DNA of 64,000 nucleotides from Pelecanus crispus (GCF_030463565.1 NC_134643.1:82333721-82397720); one strand, 5' to 3'. Shown: positions 1 through 13,400, counted from the first letter of the stretch. Numbers and translations are program-made. Notes: generated by a model from the sequence alone, not told the origin.

Positions 1-3000
1 CCATACACATCTACTAGCATGTCTTCCCAGAGTTTTTATTTTTCAGTTTGAAAATGTAGGTCAGTGATAGAGTGTAAGTCACAGCACACTGGAATATGTA
101 GGTCAGGCAAACTGTACCAAGAAAAAAAAAAAAAGAAATTTTACAACTGCTTCCAGCAGGAAAAGGCCTCGCTGGGAATTGGGCTTTTGAATGGGATATC
201 CTCTCCTGATCCAAGTGCCCCGGCTGGGACGCCCAGCGGTTTGCAGCCAAGAATAACAGGAGGATCAGAGAAGGGGAAGGGGGGAGAAGGGGAGGGCCAG
301 GGGTCTGACCAGCTCATATGACCCTCCGATACAGACTTATAAAAAGGGCTGGTACGAGCTCATTTTTCATGAGTTTTAATCCCTCCTGCTTATGATGCTG
401 AGCCAAGGGTTTTTCTGGAGAATCTGAGTCACAAGGCTTGCAGCTGGAAAGAGAGGATTGATAGCGGTGGCTCAGCAGGCACAACCACGTCTGGAGAGCT
501 GGGAGGGGAGCAGCAAAGCCACTGGTTTTCAACAGCAACACAGTTGTCTTTGAAGGAATGGGGGAAGAGTGAGAGGAACACACCAAAAATATTAGAAAGG
601 GGAAGGCGGTGGTTGTTCTTATGTCAGTATTTCTGCTGCTGCTCTCAGGAGCTCCTGGAGTAGAGGATTTTTATAAACAGGGTTGTGCATGTGTGTGTGC
701 ATGTAGGGGAAGTCCGCTTTGTGATTTCATGGTAGGCTTAGCCGGAGGCATGCTTGGGAGCAAGGAGATCTCTTATGAAGTTTGGTGTCCCAGCTTGTGT
801 TTGCCTGTCTTTGGTTTTATTTGGAAATTGAGGGAAATAAGAGGGCTTTTTTTTTTTTTAATGTGTTTTCTTCCTTATTCCCTTAAAAAAGAGTATTTAT
901 GAAGGGTGGAGTAAAGAAAGAGATTTGGGGGAGAAGAGGACTTGCCAATCACCGAGACAGACGAGCTTCTCTCCTCATCTCCAGACCATGCAGTATTTTA
1001 TAGAGAGAGGGGTTTTCGCTGGAGCTTGACTGGAGTCCTGTCCCTTGTGCTGCCAAGTCTGATATCTGAGCAGGAGGAGGGAGGAGCAGAGGGATGCTTT
1101 TGCTCTGGCTCAGCCTCAGTGCATTCCCTCACGGTGTGGGCTGGGCTGCCTTTAGGCAGAAGAGCATTAAAGCTGTTTGGTGTAAAACACAAGGCTCTTT
1201 CCCAATTCCAGTTGGGTTTTCGTGTCTGTCAGTCAGTATTTCATTAGCATGTTTTGTGGCAGATGCTGATGAGGGACAAGAGACGCCTATGTCCTGTTAC
1301 ATCCCTCTGCTTGCTCTTCCTGTCTGACAGTCCAGCACCTTATTTTCTATTATCCTTTTCCCAGGATACGTGCCAAGCAAAGGCTATTGGCATATTTAAA
1401 TCTTGTTAACTCTAACAGGAGTTGCCTGCATGTCTTCACTATGTAAATGGGAAGAACATCTCCTTGGGTGTTAATCAGAACATGTGTCTCCTCAATCCTC
1501 ACTGCAGACTGATGTGTACAGCTGGTTCCTTTCTAATTAATTTTTAATTAAGGGATCTGATGAGGGTGCTGTGCTGGGAAACAGCAGTTACACACTGGCA
1601 CAGACCTTTCTAGAGCCCTCTCTCTGGTGAGTATTGCTTACAGTAAATGAATCCCTGACAGTTTATGGCACTTGGCTTCCCTGGTTGTGGTTGCATTACT
1701 GTCACCTGAGCAGACGAATATACCCAGTTTAGACAGAAACAGGAAAGCACTGGCTGCAGCTCTGTTTGGACATTTTCTGGTTGCTTCATTCTTTTCTGCC
1801 ACTTGAAGGAATCTGAATTCATACAGAGGAAGGAATTTAATTGTATATGCCATTGTAGCTGGTTAAACAAGGTAAAACCCAGGCTGCAGCCTTCCTTCTT
1901 TTCAGGGCAGGACCTGGGAACACCTGTCAGTGCTTCTTGCACCCTGCTATCCAGGCAAAAGACGCCTGGGCTGGGAGGGTGCTGCCGTCTCCTCCAGCAG
2001 GTCCAGGCTATCTGGACACCTGAAGGACCAGGACTGTGAAACAGGAAACATCTGTGCTGCAGTGTAGACACAGTCATAACGGCTGGACTATGCACGACAG
2101 TCTCTTGGGTCTTCCCATGAGCCTGGCTCCTGCCCCTCAGCTCCTTGCCATCCCACACTAGCACAGCTGACCTCCCCAAAGTACCCTCAGTCCTGCAATT
2201 CAGCTGTGGTACTGTTCTTATCCCAGATCTTCCTCCCCATCCATACCTTACTATCACCTCTGAGCTTCCCCTGTAACACTCCCAGCTCTGCCCTGTAGCT
2301 CCCCTGTCCCCCCTTTCCTGGGCATGCTCTCCTCTCTCCTTCCTACTCTTTTTCCCAGCTATCCCAGCCCTGGGTGTTTCATACAGGTTGGTCCATATCC
2401 CCAAGCTGAGACTGTGCTGCTCTCCTTCCCACAATCTCCCAGTCCCAAACACCCACAGAGCTCTGTGTGACCCTGCAGCGCTCTTGTACTCCCTGTTTTG
2501 AGCCCCCACACACCTCTGCTAGCCCTCCTCAGACCTCAACTACATGACATCTCCCTTGCTGTTCCTGTCAGGGCTGCCCCCATGCCCCAGCACAATTCAT
2601 GTCCTGTCTACTGTTCCTGCCTCTTGGTTAGGTTGACAGAGGGACACTATAATTTGCCTCCCTGGCAGAGTTTCGTGGGCTAAGGAACCAGGTAGTATTC
2701 AGATGAAGAGTGTTCTCCCAGGAGGGGAATAGCCAATGTGCTCCAGCTAGAGCTGCTGGAGCTGTTACTTGGGCTTTCCCACTCTTTGGTTGACCTGTAA
2801 GTTCTGAGCGCTAGGAAGGATAAAATAGTAATTTTTGCCAGTCTTGGAGCTTTTAAAAGGTTCCGTTGTATCCCATTCAGGATCTGGAACCAGCAGCCTG
2901 GTTCCTTTGCTCCTAGTTCCTCCTGAACCAGGGGCAAAGGCAGCTGTGGCTGTGGAGCTTATTGACGGATATTTTGGACTAGCTGTCCCAAATATCAAGT

Positions 3001-6000
3001 CTCAAGAGCTCAAGCAGAGCTTTTAGTCCTAGTTGCATCCTTACATAACTAAATCCCTTTAAAATGTGGACCCAAGTCACTTCTGAAAGTAGGACACAGG
3101 CACCTAAATCACTGAGAGATTATTTGGAAATGTTTACTTGTGGTCTTTGTTAGGAGCCTGTGGCTAAATGAATCTGTCCTAAGATATGCAGACCTGATTC
3201 TCCTCTCAAATCTGTTTTGCAAGTCAGGGAGAAAGGTGACCTGAAGGTGATGGACTGATACTGGTGTAAAGCTGAGGTAAAATGGAGCGAACATCCAAGC
3301 CTGCATAAATTTGCTTTGAGCGCCTGGCTTTGCATTAAAAAGCATAACAAGCAGAAGTTATCATGGAGAAAAGAAATGCAGATTCTTAAACTCTGAAGAA
3401 GCTAAAGTCAATATGGGGGAAAAAACCCCAAACAGTATTATCTGAATATCCTAAAAATGCATTAGAATTGAAGACACGGTCACATAGTAGTTTGGTGGTG
3501 TGCATATCCATTTGTATATTCATCTGCAAATACCCATATCTTCCAACACTGAGTGTGAAATGATGGTGTTGCATCAAGGCTGGGCTGTCTTGATACTCCA
3601 ACCACTTTATTGGCAGATCATCCTGAAAGGCCTGACTTTGAACTCTTAATTTTACCCAAGTGTCTTATAAATTTCAGTGGAACCAATCATGCGCTTATAA
3701 ATTAACCACAAATATATGTAAGTGTTGGCAAGCTTGGAGCCTAGTCATTTACCATAAGGAATGAAATTGGTCAGGGGAATCGCATTCAAACCAGAATTAA
3801 TAACAAGGAACAGATATTTTACGTCTGCTTCATACAAAGGTGGAAAAGTCCTACAATGCAAAGGTGTGGAGAATCAAGTTGACTTGATTTTGCTGTGTTT
3901 CACTAAATCAGACTTCTCAGGTATCTTCAAGAGCAGCAAGGAAATACCATAAGATCATGTGGCAGGGGATGTCTGGTGCCTCCAGCTGGATGGTACAAGC
4001 AGTGAGGTGTTGGTAGCTGGGAGTCCTACCTTCTGGTATGGCTCTTTCCAGCATTATCTATAGTACCACCTATATGTAGTGTCATTGTCATCTGCAGTTC
4101 ATACCTGGTATAAGAGTATGGAAAGCCCCTGTTGTGCTACGCTGCCTAAATGCACAAGCCATGTCCCTGGCTGTTGGAGAATGTGTGCCAATGGGTGAAT
4201 GTCATGTCTGGGATCCTGTGTGCTGAACCTAACCTCATATCCTTCAAGTGTAGTAAATACTGATTTATGCTGCTGTAAAAGTGTGAAGAATTGGTTCACT
4301 CATCTAGGGGCTGAAAATTTTAAGAAAACATGGTAATTGCAGTCAGTCTGGAAACACCATGATACAAACTTTCCTATAGCATTCTAGCATTTATAAAGCA
4401 AGTTTCCAGTTTATCAGTGCAAAATGGCTCTAACCTCTCTGGGTTTAAAACCAGCTTCGTTTAGCAGAGTTTAGATCAGAGGTCTGCTATTTTACACCAA
4501 GTGCTGAGGTAACTGTAAAAGTGGTAACTTTTTTTCCAAACGCCAGAGAAATTCAGGTTTGGTCAGAGTCCTGAACAAAGATTTGGGTTGCTTTGACATA
4601 AACCAGGTTAACTGAAATGGTCTAAGCAACGAGTCTTTCCTGGTCCCTCTCCTTTTAGGCTGGAATGTGTTTGGAACTGCTCATGCCGACAGATAATCAG
4701 GCAGACCTGGGGGGCTGGCAGCTTTGGCAGGGGACTGAAGAGCAGCTGTGGACAGGCTGTCGTAATCTCTTTAACAAGCATGGCTACAGCTACAAGAGAA
4801 TGTGTGTATGCAGCCTAAGGGCTGCAGTTATTTAACTATCCAAATATGTAGATGGCAGCATTGCTATACATCTAGTTGGCCTCTTCAGATGACTAAATGA
4901 TGTCAGAAAAGTTGTCTGAAATTACTCCTGACATCCATAGGCAAGGTGCAAGCCATGCTTATTTCTGCAGACACACAGTTAGACTCCTCGGGAGGTGTTT
5001 GTGAGAGGGCAGAAGATGTCAAGTGAGGAGAAACTTCTCTGGTTTGCAACATGGTAGTTTGTAGCCTTCATCAAGAGGTCATGGAGAACCGAAAAGCTCA
5101 GCCAGAGAGTGATGCTACAGCCATGAGCTGCTCTTGCCAGGCCGAGGAATAGTCAAGAGGGAGCCCATTTCTCTCTGTTTTTTGCCTCTTAGTACAGAGG
5201 AAAACTCAAAATAATACTTCTTCCTCAAAGTGTCAGCCCACAGCCTCCCTCTCTGCCCAGCCAAGCATACCCTTTCTCTTAAACCTCTGCTGAAACTGCC
5301 TGTTAGACAGACCTTAAATCTCAACTCTTTCCTAACTGATTCACGTGTGAATTGTTCCATAGTAGGAATATCCTGATCCTTTTTACAGTTTTCTGGGGCT
5401 GCCCATGCCCTTCCCTTCCTGGCTTCCCCAGGAGCCCTGTCGCCATGGGTTGGCTCTGTCCTGCTCCCCCTTCCTTGGGGTAAAGGTTAATGAAAGTGGC
5501 TTCATGCCTCTGTGTGATGACCTTTGCAGAGCTTGGAGGGGCATGCACATGCTGCTTAGGCTAATGTGAGTCCCAAGTCTGCAGAATCAGCAATGCCATG
5601 CCATGGGAAAGGTATAGAAGTGTCCTGTTATAACACCTCACACTCCTCCTCCTCCTGTCTTCGCTCCCCTCCAGCCTGTGCAGCAGTTTGTTGCACAGCT
5701 AAAGCGAGCAGATAACGTGAGGTGTGTGACAGCAGCTGCCTCCTGGCATGTGTGAATGCTTGGATGTTAGAAACCAGCAGCCACTGTCCAGTGGTGCCAT
5801 CCTTTACATTTCTGTGCATTGACCTCAGTTGGATTCTCCTGTTTTGGTCAGTGCTGAGTATTTCCCCACCAGGAGCTCCTGGGGGTCTAACCAGCAGCTG
5901 GAAAAGAGATTGAGAGTCTGTTAGCACAGGATGCAAAGCAAAGAATTATACTCTCAACAGTGATAACAGTGATGTAAGAAAAAATACTTATTTTAAGCTT

Positions 6001-8390
6001 CTCATCCTACTCAAGATTGACCTTGTAAAGAGTATGTCTCTACAAACGCTCCTTTTCTTGACAACAGCAAGACACAAGAACTCAAATTCACTTGTCATCA
6101 GCTCTCAGAAAGGTATTTCTTTCTTTCCTTCTATTTCTCCAACTCTGAAAGGAGTGAGCTTGACGAGAAGATACAGACCCAGCTGCCTGCAGTGGAACAG
6201 GGCTGTAATGTAGGTGAGAATGGCCTGAAGGAATCTGCATGACTTCAGCTTGCATTTCTATCCAGGGAGGTGGGGTAAAGTCTTCTTTCATATTACTGTG
6301 ATGAGATCAGCGGGTATGCAAGGTGTTCATTAACAGCCACCTTAAGCAATTTTGACATTTTTCCTTTTTAAGGAAACAATATTGAAACCTCCTAGGACTA
6401 ATATTTCTCATTAGTATGAAAATCAGCTAAAAATGGGCATATATGTTTTCTCTGCTGGCAGGTGGAATAACAGGTTGAGAGTGTAGCTGACAGGATGATG
6501 CCTAAATGCCATGCAAACCAAATTTTCCTTGGAAGTGAGTTCAGGCTGTTGTGCGTGAGATTTTTCAGTACTGTCCTATGGTAAACAGGCTGACCCCAGT
6601 TCAGGGGGATTGGGACAGAGGTGATGAAAGGATGTCCCCAGCAAAGATGCTAGTGCCCAGGGAAGCTGGGAGCGGGGTGGGGAACCCAACTGGGAAATGA
6701 GTCTTTGGACTAGACCTCAGCCGTCCTCTGTTTGCCTAAAGGAGCTTGGAGGAAGATCTGGCCCTTCCATGTCATGTGTAAATTCAGTAACTGGCAGCTT
6801 GTTTGGGAGTTGAAGGGATTTCTTGGTACCAGTGAAGGGAGTGATTACATGGTATTTCATATTTTCAAAACAATTACCCATCTTCTTTGCACTCACAATT
6901 TGTAATGTATATTGTGTTGTTTACAGCTCGTCACTCAAAAGAGTCCAAGTCCCTGACGGATGGAAGTAGAGGGGGAAGGAAAGAGGTGAACAATGTAAAT
7001 AACTGAGTATCGTCTTATTCCCAGTATCTAGAAGGCTAATCCTGAACTACTTGGGATAGGGATCCCATGAAGCGAGGGGGAGTTTTGCTTCAGCAAATCA
7101 AACAGAGTTGGGATCTTTGATTTTGTGTAAATAAATATATGGGGGAACTTCCAGAATCAGCAGTAGCAGGCATTGTGAAGCTGAGCAATTTTCTCTGTTA
7201 GGAAGATAATATCTAAATGGTCTAATTATAGCTACAGTTCAGCATCAAGGGAAATCCCCACCATTACTCTTTAGTAGCTGCTGCTGCAAAGTGTCAGGGT
7301 CTGAACCATGACCTGCTTGTTAATTTATGTTTACTACAAGCCTGTCAAACTACAAACTTTTACGTTGGTGAAAAAAATCCTCCCTTGCTGACCCATCCCT
7401 TCTCTGTCTCATATTGAGAAAGTCTGCATTAGGAACAGACTGAAGCTAGCCATTTCTATGAGCACACCGGTGGCCTCGGGAAGCTAAGGATCACAGAAAT
7501 ACTGATGATTTTGTTCATCCACTTGACATATGGAAAGTCTTGAGAGCTTCCTGGGGCACACAGACCTCTAGGCCATGTGTATGGCAACCCATTCAATGCC
7601 TCCATTGAGCTTTTCTTGCCTTCCTCAACTCCACTTCCATGGGTGGGTCACTTCAGTGGTAATGCCTGAGAGTTTCCGAAGTGGGGTGAGCCACCTTACA
7701 AAGATGCCCAATTGCATATGAAAGAGCGAGTAGAACCTGGGATTCGGGGCACGAGGGCAGCCAAGACACTGTGTTAACCCTGGGAGAGGCTGTGGCTCCA
7801 GCTGGATGCGTAACTGCCAAAACCATGACCCAGGAGATGCAGCCCAGCACAGCTTCCCCATCGCCTGGATCTGGCCTGCACCAGGTCTTTCTGTTGCTCT
7901 TCAGGATCTGCCACATACTGCCTTTGGCACCTGTGCTGCAGGTGGCTGACTCGCTGTTGAAAAAAAGCTTTACTTTCAGATAGTTTGCAAATAGGGCCTC
8001 TTCAGCTGACTTCAGTGAGGTGCTGCTCCTGTTAATTCTCTTTCTGTTGCTGCTCCTGTTCAGTGTGTACTGCGATGCTGGAGTCAGAGCACCACAGGAC
8101 CGGGATGCGGCCTTCATATGCAATATGTGTGTATGGAGCATGGTACATACAGTAAATAATCAAAGCAGATCCTGCTGCTGTCCTGTAATCACATGGGATG
8201 GGTTCCTAGTTAACCAGGTCCTTAGCAATAAGTCTGATGCAACCTAGGACATCCATTTAAAAAGCCATATTAGTCTTGTAAAGAAGTCTCGTTACAAAAG
8301 AATTAACCATTTGGCTAGTCTAGCTAAAAAAACAAATTTCATTTTTTGTCACATGTATAAACCTTTACCAAGGGCTTTAAATGAAGTGAA
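1..8390. other. Non-genic stretch, no recognised gene
   Basis: I see no exon chain, conserved domain or RNA gene here. The stretch contains short homopolymers (A-run near 122, T-run near 847), a short GT-rich patch near 685-705 and faint old repeat phrases near 3059-3285. One minus-strand frame of 299 codons (1610-2509) is long for chance, but its translation has no domain I recognise. I treat the stretch as intergenic or as intron of an unseen gene. Confidence 0.6.
3059..3285. repeat. Probable fossil amniote interspersed repeat
   Basis: Phrases such as GGCACCTAAATCACT (about 3099-3113), CCTGATTCTCCTCTC (about 3192-3206) and ACTGGTGTAAA (about 3260-3270) resemble short palindromic repeats that I recall from turtle, crocodile and bird genomes. 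The family name and exact edges cannot be fixed by eye. Confidence 0.3.
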
Positions 8391-8392
8391 TT

Positions 8393-8608
8393 AGGAAATT
8401 AGGATATTAGGAAAAATTTCCTCATGGAAAGAGTAGTCAAGCATTGGAACAGGCTGCCCAGAGAGGTGGTGGAGTCACCATCCCTGGAAGCATTCAAAAA
8501 ACAGGTAGATGTGGCACTTTGGGACATGGTTTAGTGGGCATGGAGGTGTTGGGTTGATGGCTGGATGGATGATCTTAGAGATCCTTTCCAACCTTAATGA
8601 TTCCTAGT
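8393..8608 (+). mobile_element. CR1 LINE 3' fragment
   Basis: The plus strand reads in frame as the C-terminal end of CR1 ORF2: a [17 protein letters not shown] core followed by a DVAL-type terminus and a stop near 8533. A CR1 3'UTR tail follows (GGATGATCTTAGAGATCC, then CCAACCTTAATGATTCC). CR1 is the dominant non-LTR retrotransposon of birds, and copies are usually 5'-truncated like this one. Several substitutions and the loss of the terminal ATTCTATG octamers indicate an old, inactive insertion. Confidence 0.88.
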
Positions 8609-8660
8609 TTTTACTTTCATTAAAAAATAATCCAGCCACCAAGCCAGGAAACATGAAATT

Positions 8661-8772
8661 GCTACTCTACCCTTAATTGGTTTAGTGGTGGACTTGGTAG
8701 TGTTAGGATAATGGTTGGACTGGATGGTCTTAAAGGTCTTTTCCAACCTAAACGATTCTATGATTCTATGAA
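8661..8772 (+). mobile_element. CR1 LINE 3' tail (second copy)
   Basis: Starting near CTACCCTTAATTGG, this piece is a second CR1 3'UTR: a TTGGACTGGATGGTCTT block, then TTCCAACCTAAACG and two tail octamers ATTCTATG at about 8756-8769. It lies about 50 bp after the first fragment in the same orientation. The two are therefore either separate insertions or one copy disturbed by a duplication. Confidence 0.85.
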
Positions 8773-9869
8773 TTGATTCCTTCCCCCAGCTGAAAAGTTT
8801 GCATGGAGACGATTACAAAACTAGGAAAGGAAATATGTGCCAGAGACCCAGATGATTTAGGAGATTGTTCATGAATATAACTCAGTTTCTTACATCTTAG
8901 ATTTTGACCTAAATTCTTCCATCCTGCAGCCATCTTGTCCTGGATGCAAGCATCTTTATTTGCACTGCAAATACAGCCTGTCCAGTTTTCCCCAGAAATG
9001 CTCTCTTTTCCACCTGAAACACTTACCCAGATGAAATCTGAGGACTTTGGACTAAGATCTCCAGACACCTCTGAGCTTGGTTGGAGCAGTTGTTTGCTGC
9101 ACATATGCTTGTCATTTGTGCGGTGCATGATCGGTAAGTTCAGTGCATCAGAGATCTTCTTCGTGTGCTGCTTACAGTATGTGCACACATATCTCTGAGC
9201 ACAAATGTCCAAAAGCTCCCTAAGCTCTTGCTTAGTCTGAGCTGCTTAATGGCTAACTCCTGCCTGAGCTCCAGCAGATCCAAATATGAAGCTGAGTGGC
9301 ATGGATATCGCACAAAATACAGTACACCTTGTTTTCAAACCCATCACCAATGGGAGCCTCCTCCAATAGTTAGATTAGCACACTGGACACCAAACTGGTT
9401 CAGATTTGTCCTAAGTCCAGAGAAACATTGAGTTTTGGGAGGACATCTCTTGTTAGAGCTATGCTACTGTGCACCAGAGGATGCCAGATTCCTGCAGACA
9501 GAAAAAGAGCAGGTAGAGCTGGTTTCTGTAGCCTAATCCTTAGGGTAGTTACTGGGGAGGGAAAGCGCTTGATCTGGTCTCTGCTCCTTTGTATTACTTC
9601 TACTCTACCCCTTATGTACTTTCCAATACATTTTCAGTGGATAAAAATCAGCGATAATCTTGGGGCTGGAACAAAGAGCGTAGGATTCACCAGTCACTAC
9701 CCCAGAGCACTTTTTCAGTTCTCAGCTCTTTGATGGTTAAATGAATGTTTTGTGTTGACACAGCTGTTTCGGAGAGGAGAAGATGTATGTCCACAAAAGC
9801 CTACAGAGGCTGGCGATTAGAACATTTCTGAAGGTGCAATAGTTTTACCCTGCCATGAAGACAACCTAG
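8773..9869. other. Non-genic spacer between CR1 and LTR
   Basis: No coding or RNA feature is recognisable. Reading frames up to 148 codons occur but none resembles a known protein, and the composition is ordinary. Confidence 0.55.
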
Positions 9870-9874
9870 GCATC
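9870..9874. other. Target-site duplication, left copy (GCATC)
   Basis: This GCATC directly abuts the TG end of the LTR and is identical to 10446-10450. Confidence 0.8.
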
Positions 9875-10445
9875 TGTCCTGGTTTCAGCTGGGATGGAGT
9901 TAATTTTCTTCCTAGTAGCAGGCATAGTGCTGTGTTTTGGATTTAGTAGGAGAAGAATGTTGATAACACACTGATGTTTTTAGTTGTTGCTGAGTACTGC
10001 TTATGCTAGTCAAGGACTTTTCAGCTTCCCATGCTCTGCCAGGTACACAAGAAACTGGGAGGGGGCACAGCCAGAATAGTTGATCCAAACTGACCAAAGG
10101 GCTATTCCATACCATATGACGTCATGCTCAGTATATAAACTGGGGGGGGGTTGGCCAGAGAGCAGCGATCGCTGCTCGGGAACTGTCTGGGTATCGGTCG
10201 GCGGGTGGTGAGCAATTGCATTGTGCATCACTTGCTTTGTATATTATTATTGTTATTATCATTATTATATTGTTATTATTATCATTACTATTTTACTTTA
10301 TTTCAACTATTAAACTGTTCTTATCTCAACCCAGGAGTGTTTCTCACTCTTACTCCTCCAATTCTCTCCCCCATCCCATTGGGGTAGGGGGAGTGAGCGA
10401 GCGGCTGCGTGGTGCTTAGTTGCTGGCTGGGGCTAAACCACGGCA
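9875..10445 (+). mobile_element. Solo LTR of an avian endogenous retrovirus
   Basis: This 571-bp unit begins TGTCCTGGTTTCAGC and ends in GGCA, so it has the TG...CA termini of an LTR. It is flanked by an identical 5-bp target-site duplication, GCATC (9870-9874 and 10446-10450). Internally it has a perfect CRE (TGACGTCA, 10117-10124), a TATA box (TATATAAA, 10132-10139), an ATT-rich microsatellite (about 10238-10300) and an ATTAAA polyadenylation signal (10309-10314). The sequence matches an LTR family I recall from neoavian genomes. No gag, pol or env lies beside it, so it is a solo LTR left by LTR-LTR recombination. A 5-bp duplication fits an ERVL-like class, but the class is inferred. Confidence 0.88.
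10238..10300. repeat. Imperfect (ATT)n microsatellite inside the LTR
   Basis: Units of TTA/ATT with scattered C substitutions lie between the TATA box and the polyadenylation signal of the LTR. Confidence 0.75.
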
Positions 10446-10450
10446 GCATC
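10446..10450. other. Target-site duplication, right copy (GCATC)
   Basis: This GCATC directly abuts the CA end of the LTR and is identical to 9870-9874. The perfect pair confirms the element boundaries. Confidence 0.8.
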
Positions 10451-13400
10451 ATATCTGGGAGGTGCTCCTACCACTCACGTTAGGGTCTACTGTCCTCCTC
10501 TCTAGAAGAGGCAGTGGTGACAGATGCCGCACTGAGTGGAGATCCTAAGGTGGCATACGGGCGTCACGTCCCTGCTGAGCAGATGCAGCAGATCAGCCTC
10601 CCAGCCCAGGCTCTGGAGCTTGGCTGGAATTCAGGCAGGCGCCTGGGGTTGCTCAGCTGCCTGTCAGGGCCTGGGATCTCCACGTCCTGGCTGGAGCCAG
10701 AAACGTAGATCACTGAGGAGCTCGGCTGCTAAATAGCAGGGTAGGGGAAAGGGGGGATTCAGTGGTTTAAGATCCCAGTGCCTAAATTGTGTAAGCATTT
10801 TGGCCTGCCCTGTCTTTCCTGGTATAAAGATTATACCATAGCTTTCCTCTATAACATAGGCTATATAGAATATTTCCTGTATGAATTATTGTATGTCTTT
10901 TCAAAGTACTTGTCCTTCTAATTATTGGTTCTAGGTGATCATGCTATTTATATTTATCAAATGCATTGTCTAAGCATATATATACATATGCATGTACAAG
11001 GGATGCATACACCCATGCGCATATATATATTTGCATGTACATTAGTGCAAACGCACATGCACGCATACATATACAGGAATAACTGGGACTTACCAATTTA
11101 GGTTGAATCTTTTATTACTCATCAGTGGCTGATCAGCATGGACTGGATGCTGGAGATCTCCTCAGCTGGAGACTCAGCTTTCTGACAACAGAAATTCCCT
11201 GCATGCTGCCAAACACAATTTCCCTGGAAAGTGTCCTGCATTTTTCACCCCAGCAATCAATAACCTGTGGCCTGCTCCTATGGAGCACGTAACCATATTA
11301 GGGCTTTGTACTTCAGCTGCATTTGTATCTCCATTGGATTTAAAGTTTGCATGGCCATGTGTAATATCCAAGCAAACACAAAAGCTAATGGTATAAGCCC
11401 CACCTGGCCAGATTCAATATTCAACGCCTGTGTGAATAATGGCATTATTGTGTCAGACAGAGTTTACAATGGAAATTCAGAGCAGCTACAGGTGGTTTGA
11501 AACCAAACAAAGAAAAGTCCGTTTACTCAGCAAGCTTACTAAAACATGGTTGGTTGTAATTCAGTATCAGCTGATGATCAGTTCTTTTAGATAAGCAGCC
11601 ATCTGCCACCCACCATGTGCTTCAGTAAATAAGAGTCCTCTGCGGGTAGCCTGTGTGCCTTGGGATTCTCCCTGGATGTCTGCTCTGCTCTTCTCTTGAC
11701 GTATGGGTGGTAGGTAGGCTGCAGTCTTGCCCCTGCTTTCAGGCTTCCTGGAGAAGACCCTACAACCTGTGCTGTGTGAGGAATCAGGAGGATGGGGACT
11801 CCCTGACCGAGTTGCATTGGTAGTGGAAAAGGAATTATTTGACTCAGTGGATGCAGGACTCCCTGCCCTTGTATCACTGGTATATGAGTACATACAGTCC
11901 TGCACAGCAAAGGCAAAGCGTGGTTTATCAGGCATGTTTATAATGGACCTAAACATCAGAAACAGAGCTCCCTCTTCAAACGATGACTGGTCGTGACGTG
12001 CTGTTGTGACATCACGTGGGTGTGATGGCTCAGGAGCTTCAGCCAAGTCTGTGCTGCTGTGCCGCTGCTGAGCTGTGACAACCACTCTGGGCATGGTGGT
12101 GGAGGACCTTTAGCTAGAGGTACCAGCGCATGTGGGAGTACCTTGACTTGAAGTGAAAGTGATAGCAATATGAGCAGCTGCTGATACAGCTGCAGTATCC
12201 CTGATAAGGAACAGGGCTGTGCTCTGGAAGGCATACATCGGGGCAGCATGCTGCCCAGCTCTTCTGTGCCTTTTCCTGCAGCCCTGCCCCTTCTTTGCAG
12301 GTCCCATCTCTCTACAGGTCTTCTCTGTGTCAGTGCCGGGGGGCTAAGCCTGGAGGCAGGCCATGCTCCCCTTGCTATCCTCCTGCCTGGCAATATTCTT
12401 CTCTCCTCTCCTCGTAATGAGGTGCTGGAGGAGGGCAGAGCTGTGGGGCCAAAGTGCTGGGTGCTGGGGTAGGGGATGTTGTGGAGCTAGCAAAGTACTG
12501 GTTTGTCCAAGAGATGATTCGAGAGTCCCGCTTACACATCAAGGTGCAACTTACTACCATGAAATGAAGTCCCCTGGGGCAGATCCTGGCCTGACAGAGA
12601 GCAGACTAAGTGGGGAGCAGAGGCTCAACTGAGGGAGGGGGAAAGACTGACCACCCCTTTTGGAGCCCCCCCAGATCCCACTGACATTTCCTCCAGATAT
12701 CCTACCAGTATCCCTGTCCTTGGGGGTGACAGTGCTTTCCAAGTCTTCCTGTCCTGAAGAAGTTGAATGCTACAGACCACTTTCCACTGCTCAGCTTTAC
12801 CGGGTAATGCGATATTCATTCCATGTTGAAAGATGTGTTACTAATTTCACCTGTTAAATAATTCAGGACTGAGCAGAATGCCTCTTTGGTAGCTGATAAT
12901 ATACTTGGGATTGCTTAACTATATCTCGTTTTCAGCTGATGGATTATAGTCGACCTTTTTACATGCTTGTTTTGGGGCATTTTAGGAATACTAGAGGAAG
13001 GTGCAGTCCAGCCTCTGACCTGTCTGCAGGTAGCCCCAGCACCTGCTGCCCCTGAGACATGCCTGCAATGAGCTGCTTTTGGATGGCCAGCATGGATCTG
13101 TGCACACCTGTGCTGCCAACATGCAGAGGTATGGCTTAGGGGATCATGAGCAAAGGGTCTTAAGGCAGCCAGTGTGTTGGACCTGCTTAGTACTGATGGT
13201 TAGGAAATGATGGTTGATTTTCTGGTGTGAGATCACAGCTCTAGCAAAAAGTGTTTCACCAGAGCTGCCTGTGGCTAGTAACTGCTCCAGGCAGAAACAA
13301 GATCTCTCCTGTTGCCAAAACCCTTTGCTATGGCACTTGCCTTATACCTCCTGGTTTGTAATCCTGTCAGTCCATTGGTGATTCTTTAGGAGTAGCAAAT

